Source: Nanobdellota archaeon (GTDB lineage: Archaea; Nanobdellota; Nanobdellia; Woesearchaeales; JACPBV01). Taken from it: DNA of 34,225 bases. The position numbers and the translations under genes were made by a program. Location of the stretch: contig JAHJAV010000083.1 of NCBI GenBank assembly GCA_018813685.1, positions 1-34,225 on the forward strand, given 5' to 3'. The notes below the pieces were generated by a model that worked only from the letters and a program-made list of their open reading frames with translations, searched no databases and had not been told where the DNA came from. Position 1 is the stretch's first letter, and every line of letters begins with the position of its first letter. Below, one piece after another: positions 31,418-34,225 of this stretch.

Positions 31418-32128
31418 CTATTTGGTGACTTTTATGGTGAAGTCTTTTTGGTATTGACTTGCAACAGAAGCCTGGCATAAGTAAGTTCCAGGCGCTATAC
31501 CCTTAGGTATAGTCATCAGATCATTAAAGGATGCTGATTCGCCTTGATTAATCTTCTTTGCATTCATCTGTTGGGTAACAGCTATTCCGCTGCAGCTTAC
31601 AGAAGGGGTTATACCTACTGCATTTTTGCAAATTGTTCCATCCCACATACAACCAATTTGAGTGTCACAAACGGCTTGTGTATTTACTGGAGCAGTTCCG
31701 CATACAGTATCAGTTCCAGAACATGTAGAAGTTGAAACAGCCCAAGTACAAGTTTTCTGGCTAGTGCATAAGCTTTGAGTTCCATTAAAATCTGTACATG
31801 GCCATGCTCCAGTCTTAGACCAATCTTGGTTAGAAGGATTATAAACCTCAATTTTTAAAACAGTATTGCTGCCTGAATTTACTATCATAGTTTCCCTTGA
31901 TAATGTAATTGGATCAGACCCGGTAGCCTGAGGCGGTTCTGGCTCTGTACTAATCTGCTCATCAAAGTTTGATGAAACCTTACTAAACATCCCTCGAATA
32001 AAACCTAAACCTAAGCCTAACATGACAATCGCCAGTATCAAGACTACAATTGCGGTAACAGACAATTCCATTGCTGCTTTTTTATTTCTCCTAGGGAAAT
32101 CTAAAAAACTTTGTTTTTTAACATTCAT
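31418..32128 (-). CDS. Type IV pilin-like protein with a cysteine-rich insertion
   Basis: A 236-residue surface protein with class III signal peptide (RRNKKAAMELSV) and membrane helix TAIVVLILAIVMLGLGLGFI, nearly identical in this part to the 164-residue pilin just upstream. Both have the outer-domain segments PITLSRE and EVYNPSN and both end in a KDFTIK strand. This copy carries an additional insert of about 60 residues with repeated cysteine motifs: LCTSQKTCTWAV and VCDTQIGCMWDG, the form C-x2-Q-x2-C-x-W. Such repeats occur in disulfide-stabilised surface proteins. Start chosen at the ATG after GAGGTG. Confidence 0.7.
   Translation of the reverse strand: MNVKKQSFLDFPRRNKKAAMELSVTAIVVLILAIVMLGLGLGFIRGMFSKVSSNFDEQISTEPEPPQATGSDPITLSRETMIVNSGSNTVLKIEVYNPSNQDWSKTGAWPCTDFNGTQSLCTSQKTCTWAVSTSTCSGTDTVCGTAPVNTQAVCDTQIGCMWDGTICKNAVGITPSVSCSGIAVTQQMNAKKINQGESASFNDLMTIPKGIAPGTYLCQASVASQYQKDFTIKVTK
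32036..32071. repeat. Repeat copy 1, pilin signal-sequence region
   Basis: These 36 bp are identical to 32588-32623 and encode the same part of the pilin signal sequence and helix in the two adjacent genes. The similarity continues with a few changes from about 31990 to 32093. It reflects gene duplication with possible gene conversion. Confidence 0.8.
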
Positions 32129-32146
32129 CTTTATAAGCACCTCGTT

Positions 32147-32641
32147 TTATTGAACTATTTTTATTGTAAAGTCTTTTTCATAATTAGGTATTGTTGTAGC
32201 ATCTGCCCTTTCTATTTGTACCTGGCAAAGATAAGTATTTGGAGCAGATGAAGGTATGGTTGAAAGAAGATTGAATATAACCGATTGGCCCTGCTCAACA
32301 TTTTTAGGATTTGCATCTACTGTTATTCCGTTTAGAGGAGGAGTACAGCTTATTGTCGGGCTGATTGTGAGCCAAGATTCATTAGATGGATTATATAATC
32401 CTACTTTAATAATCTCTTTATCTCCTGCATGAGTTATTAAACTTTCTCTAGACAGAGTAATCGGAAAAGCTCCTGTCGGAGCAGAAGGCTCTGGTTCTGC
32501 TGCAACCTGCTGTTCAAGCTGAGTGCTTACTTTACCGAACATCCCTCTTATAAATCCTAATCCTAATCCCAACATGACAATTGCTAATATCAAGACTACA
32601 ATTGCGGTAACAGACAATTCCATAGCTGCTTTCTTATGCAT
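32147..32641 (-). CDS. Type IV pilin-like protein, short form
   Basis: A 164-residue surface protein starting MHKKAAMELSVTAIV, with the class III processing site after KKA, a membrane helix shared with the next gene, and an outer domain with PITLSRES, LYNPSNESW and the closing strand NYEKDFTIKIVQ. It is the first gene of the surface operon. AGAGGTG precedes the ATG at 32641, which is preferred over a GTG at 32650. It lacks the cysteine-rich insert of its neighbour and has only two cysteines in the outer domain. Assembly would need a PilB/FlaI-type ATPase and a prepilin peptidase not in this window. Confidence 0.7.
   Translation of the reverse strand: MHKKAAMELSVTAIVVLILAIVMLGLGLGFIRGMFGKVSTQLEQQVAAEPEPSAPTGAFPITLSRESLITHAGDKEIIKVGLYNPSNESWLTISPTISCTPPLNGITVDANPKNVEQGQSVIFNLLSTIPSSAPNTYLCQVQIERADATTIPNYEKDFTIKIVQ
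32588..32623. repeat. Repeat copy 2, pilin signal-sequence region
   Basis: Identical over 36 bp to 32036-32071; see that entry. Confidence 0.8.
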
Positions 32642-32719
32642 AATTAACACCTCTTTTCATATAGTATGAACCATGATATTATTAAAAATCTACCTAATTA
32701 TCGATTATGAGTTAACTAA

Positions 32720-32732
32720 TTTATAAATCTTT
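32720..32732 (+). promoter_or_regulatory. TATA box before the structured intergenic region
   Basis: AATTTATAAATCT lies about 25 nt before 32750, where a structured, non-coding stretch begins. It suggests that the region is transcribed. Confidence 0.4.
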
Positions 32733-32749
32733 CTATTATTTGGCAAAGC

Positions 32750-32970
32750 CAAGAACCGTGACTTAAACTTGTTGGGGTGATAAAAACCACAACCTTCAAA
32801 AAAAGTTTCTGCCCATTTAAAATGAATAAAAGAAGCTGACGCTTTTATCAATTTAAGGTTTCTATCAGATGGGGAGATAGGCCCTTTTTCTGAGATTTGT
32901 CAAAAACCACTTAATGATAGTTTACATGTAAATCATGCCACCATGCTTTAGCATGGTGGTTTTTGACATA
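32750..32970 (+). ncRNA. Candidate structured RNA or decayed mobile-element end
   Basis: This stretch of about 220 bp in the 472-bp gap holds no gene. Pairings seen are AACCTT/AAGGTT (32791-32796 with 32855-32860), ATAAAAG/CTTTTAT (32826-32832 with 32842-32848), CTATC/GATAG (32862-32866 with 32876-32880), and the 9-bp hairpin CCACCATGC-TTTA-GCATGGTGG (32938-32959). The 3' arm of that hairpin also belongs to a perfect 13-bp inverted repeat (32898-32910 with 32956-32968), so two folds exclude each other. AAAAACCAC occurs again at 32782-32790. The TTTA-loop hairpin resembles right ends of IS200/IS605-type elements, but no transposase is present. Confidence 0.45.
32938..32964 (+). terminator. Terminator-like hairpin with T-run
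   Basis: CCACCATGC and GCATGGTGG form a 9-bp stem around TTTA, directly followed by TTTTT. It would act as a 3' end for the candidate RNA. It can be opened by pairing of its 3' arm with CAAAAACCAC at 32901-32910. Confidence 0.4.
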
Positions 32971-33040
32971 TAAATTTCAATATTCATCTAATTTATATAT
33001 TTTTCAGGCCTCGCTAACTTGACAGCCCAAAAAACCGAAC

Positions 33041-33050
33041 AATTTAAATA
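33041..33050 (+). promoter_or_regulatory. TATA box of the pop5-psmA cluster
   Basis: AATTTAAATA predicts a transcript start near 33071, leaving a leader of about 50 nt before pop5. The leader has GTGAGA (33076-33081) and TCTCAC (33106-33111), which can pair, and an AGGAG-like stretch in the loop, too far from the ATG for an ordinary ribosome-binding site. Confidence 0.4.
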
Positions 33051-33122
33051 CCCTAACTTAATTCTTAGCTATGAAGTGAGAGGAGAAGGGAAGGTTTATA
33101 TTGTTTCTCACAACTTTGTAAG

Positions 33123-33437
33123 ATGAAGTTAAAACCTAGCAAAAGGCCAAAGAAAAGGTATATTGTATTTGAGGTGCTCTCAGGGGAGCTAAAAACAGAT
33201 TCAGCCATCCATAATGCTATAAAGCACTCTGCTTTGAATGTTATGGGAAATACATATTATGAAGCAGGCATAAGGTTTTTAAAAGATAAATACAAATCAT
33301 CTTTAAATAAAGGCATCTTAAGAGTAAATAACAAATACTCTAAAGTCCTGATAGAATCAATAAATAAGGGTAAGGACATAAGGACAATAGGGATGAGCGG
33401 TATATTAAAAAAAGTAGAGGCTAAGTACCTTAATTAA
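33123..33437 (+). CDS. rnp2: Ribonuclease P protein component 2 (Pop5)
   Basis: Protein subunit of archaeal RNase P, which removes 5' leaders from tRNA precursors together with Rpp30. The start LKPSKRPKKRYIVFEVLSGE, then the middle FLKDKYKSSLNKGILRVNNKYSKVL and the end TIGMSGILKKVE match Pop5. At 104 residues it is slightly short but complete. It lies 24 bp before psmA, the order seen in the conserved archaeal exosome-proteasome cluster. The ATG overlaps an upstream stop (ATGA); see findings. Confidence 0.85.
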   Translation: MKLKPSKRPKKRYIVFEVLSGELKTDSAIHNAIKHSALNVMGNTYYEAGIRFLKDKYKSSLNKGILRVNNKYSKVLIESINKGKDIRTIGMSGILKKVEAKYLN

Positions 33438-33461
33438 CAAAAAAATAAAGAGGGTGAAAAA

Positions 33462-34214
33462 ATGACAGAACCAATGCCACACCAATTGATGGGATATGAT
33501 AGGGCAATAACAATGTTTTCTCCTGACGGGAGACTTTTGCAGGTTGAGTATGCTAAAAAGACAGTAAGGCAGGGCTCAACAGCAATAGGGATGATATGCT
33601 CTGATGGAGTTTTGTTTGTAACAGATAAAAGGATAGTAGATACATTAGTTGTGCCAGAATCAGTAGAAAAGATATGGCAGATAGATGAGCATATCGGAGC
33701 AACTGCTTCAGGGATATTATCTGATGCCAGGGTATTGATAGAAAGAGCACAACTTAAGGCACAGCAGCATAAGGTAACTTATGATACTCCTGTTGATGTG
33801 ATTACAATCGTAAAGGATATCTGCAATCTAAAACAGATATGCACTCAAAGCGGAGGATTAAGGCCTTTTGGTGTTTCTATACTTGTAGGGGGGATAGATG
33901 CAAACAAGCCAACTCTGTTTGAGACAGATCCAACTGGGATATTTTTTGAATACAAAGCAAGCGTAATAGGTGAAGGTGAAGTTGAGATTGAAGAGATACT
34001 TCACAAAGAATATGATTCTGAACTTACAATCGAGGAAGGATTAGGATTATGCCTAGGCGCTTTGAAGAAAGTTTTAGGGGAGAATTTTTCAATAGACAGG
34101 ATAGATGCAGCATATATAAAAACAGCTGACCAGAAATTCAAGAAACTTTCTAAAGAGACTATTGAAAGGAACATGTCAGAATCAAAAGCACCTAAAAAGA
34201 TAAAAAAGAAGTAA
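33462..34214 (+). CDS. psmA: Proteasome alpha subunit
   Basis: Forms the outer rings of the archaeal 20S proteasome. The N-terminal gate and alpha signature read GYDRAITMFSPDGRLLQVEY, followed by the conserved GSTAIG and VLFVTDKRI. The C-terminal helix is followed by a lysine-rich tail (APKKIKKK). 250 residues, normal length. It lacks the N-terminal threonine of beta subunits. GGGTGA precedes the ATG. Co-transcribed with pop5. Confidence 0.95.
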   Translation: MTEPMPHQLMGYDRAITMFSPDGRLLQVEYAKKTVRQGSTAIGMICSDGVLFVTDKRIVDTLVVPESVEKIWQIDEHIGATASGILSDARVLIERAQLKAQQHKVTYDTPVDVITIVKDICNLKQICTQSGGLRPFGVSILVGGIDANKPTLFETDPTGIFFEYKASVIGEGEVEIEEILHKEYDSELTIEEGLGLCLGALKKVLGENFSIDRIDAAYIKTADQKFKKLSKETIERNMSESKAPKKIKKK

Positions 34215-34220
34215 ATCAAA

Positions 34221-34225
34221 ATGAC
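34221..34225 (+). CDS. Possible start of the next gene, cut by the window edge
   Basis: An ATG at 34221 lies 6 bp after the psmA stop and only five bases are visible. In many archaea the SBDS ribosome-maturation gene follows psmA, so that is the guess from gene order alone. Confidence 0.25.

Noticed and set aside
1-34225. CRISPR array
   Set aside because: No regularly spaced repeats of 24-40 bp were seen; the only short tandem repeats are the 9-bp operator units near 21.6 kb.
1-34225. tRNA or rRNA genes
   Set aside because: I looked for cloverleaf and T-loop (GGTTCGAATCC-like) patterns in the gene gaps and saw none; a tRNA search program could still find an intron-containing or odd one.

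Overview
The window looks like a low-GC archaeal chromosome segment, most probably from a DPANN archaeon of the Woesearchaeota/Pacearchaeota type. Archaeal markers are PurP, a stand-alone GMP synthase ATPase subunit, Pop5, proteasome alpha, type II GAPDH, FtsZ and class III signal peptides. Many genes have an AT-rich TATA element (TTTATATA-like) about 25-30 nt upstream of the start codon, implying leaderless or short-leader mRNAs; internal operon genes usually carry a GGTGA-type Shine-Dalgarno site. No tRNA, rRNA, CRISPR array or intact transposase is visible.

Layout. 1-9060 is mainly purine biosynthesis: two tandem PurP paralogues, guaAB, two divergent PurF homologues (one without the N-terminal cysteine nucleophile) and purD. 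A two-gene module of unknown function (3603-4515) is inserted there. 9049-13619 holds an unknown helical protein, a candidate small structured RNA (about 9868-9958), an APH-fold kinase coupled to an ACT-domain protein, GTP cyclohydrolase II, and several small proteins. 13743-16203 has a phosphohexomutase, a RelE-like toxin with winged-helix antitoxin, and two micro-proteins that are little more than single zinc ribbons. 16312-18813 is an ftsZ operon (ftsZ, helical-repeat protein, coiled-coil protein, double zinc ribbon). 19064-21592 has a tRNA methylthiotransferase and a second toxin-antitoxin-like module whose promoter is followed by 9-bp repeats. 21702-24757 is a glycolytic operon (pfkA, fba, gap), and a bacterial-type tpiA follows at 28835. 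24937-28048 carries a sugar nucleotidyltransferase fused to a ribbon-helix-helix domain, an unknown protein and a second phosphohexomutase. 29799-32641 is a cell-surface cluster with three type IV pilin-like proteins. The right end has a structured intergenic region (about 32750-32970) and then the start of the conserved archaeal pop5-psmA processing cluster.

How it fits together. The cell appears able to make purines, run a largely bacterial-type glycolysis with an archaeal GAPDH (the PFK has residues typical of pyrophosphate users), activate sugars for surface glycans, and build pilus-like structures. The points most worth a second look are the RHH-nucleotidyltransferase fusion, the two uncharacterised two-gene modules with palindromic or repeated elements at their predicted transcription starts, the candidate RNAs near 9.9 kb, 13.0 kb, 18.9 kb and 32.9 kb, and the unknown partners in the ftsZ operon. 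All family calls come from reading motifs by eye; no database search was run.
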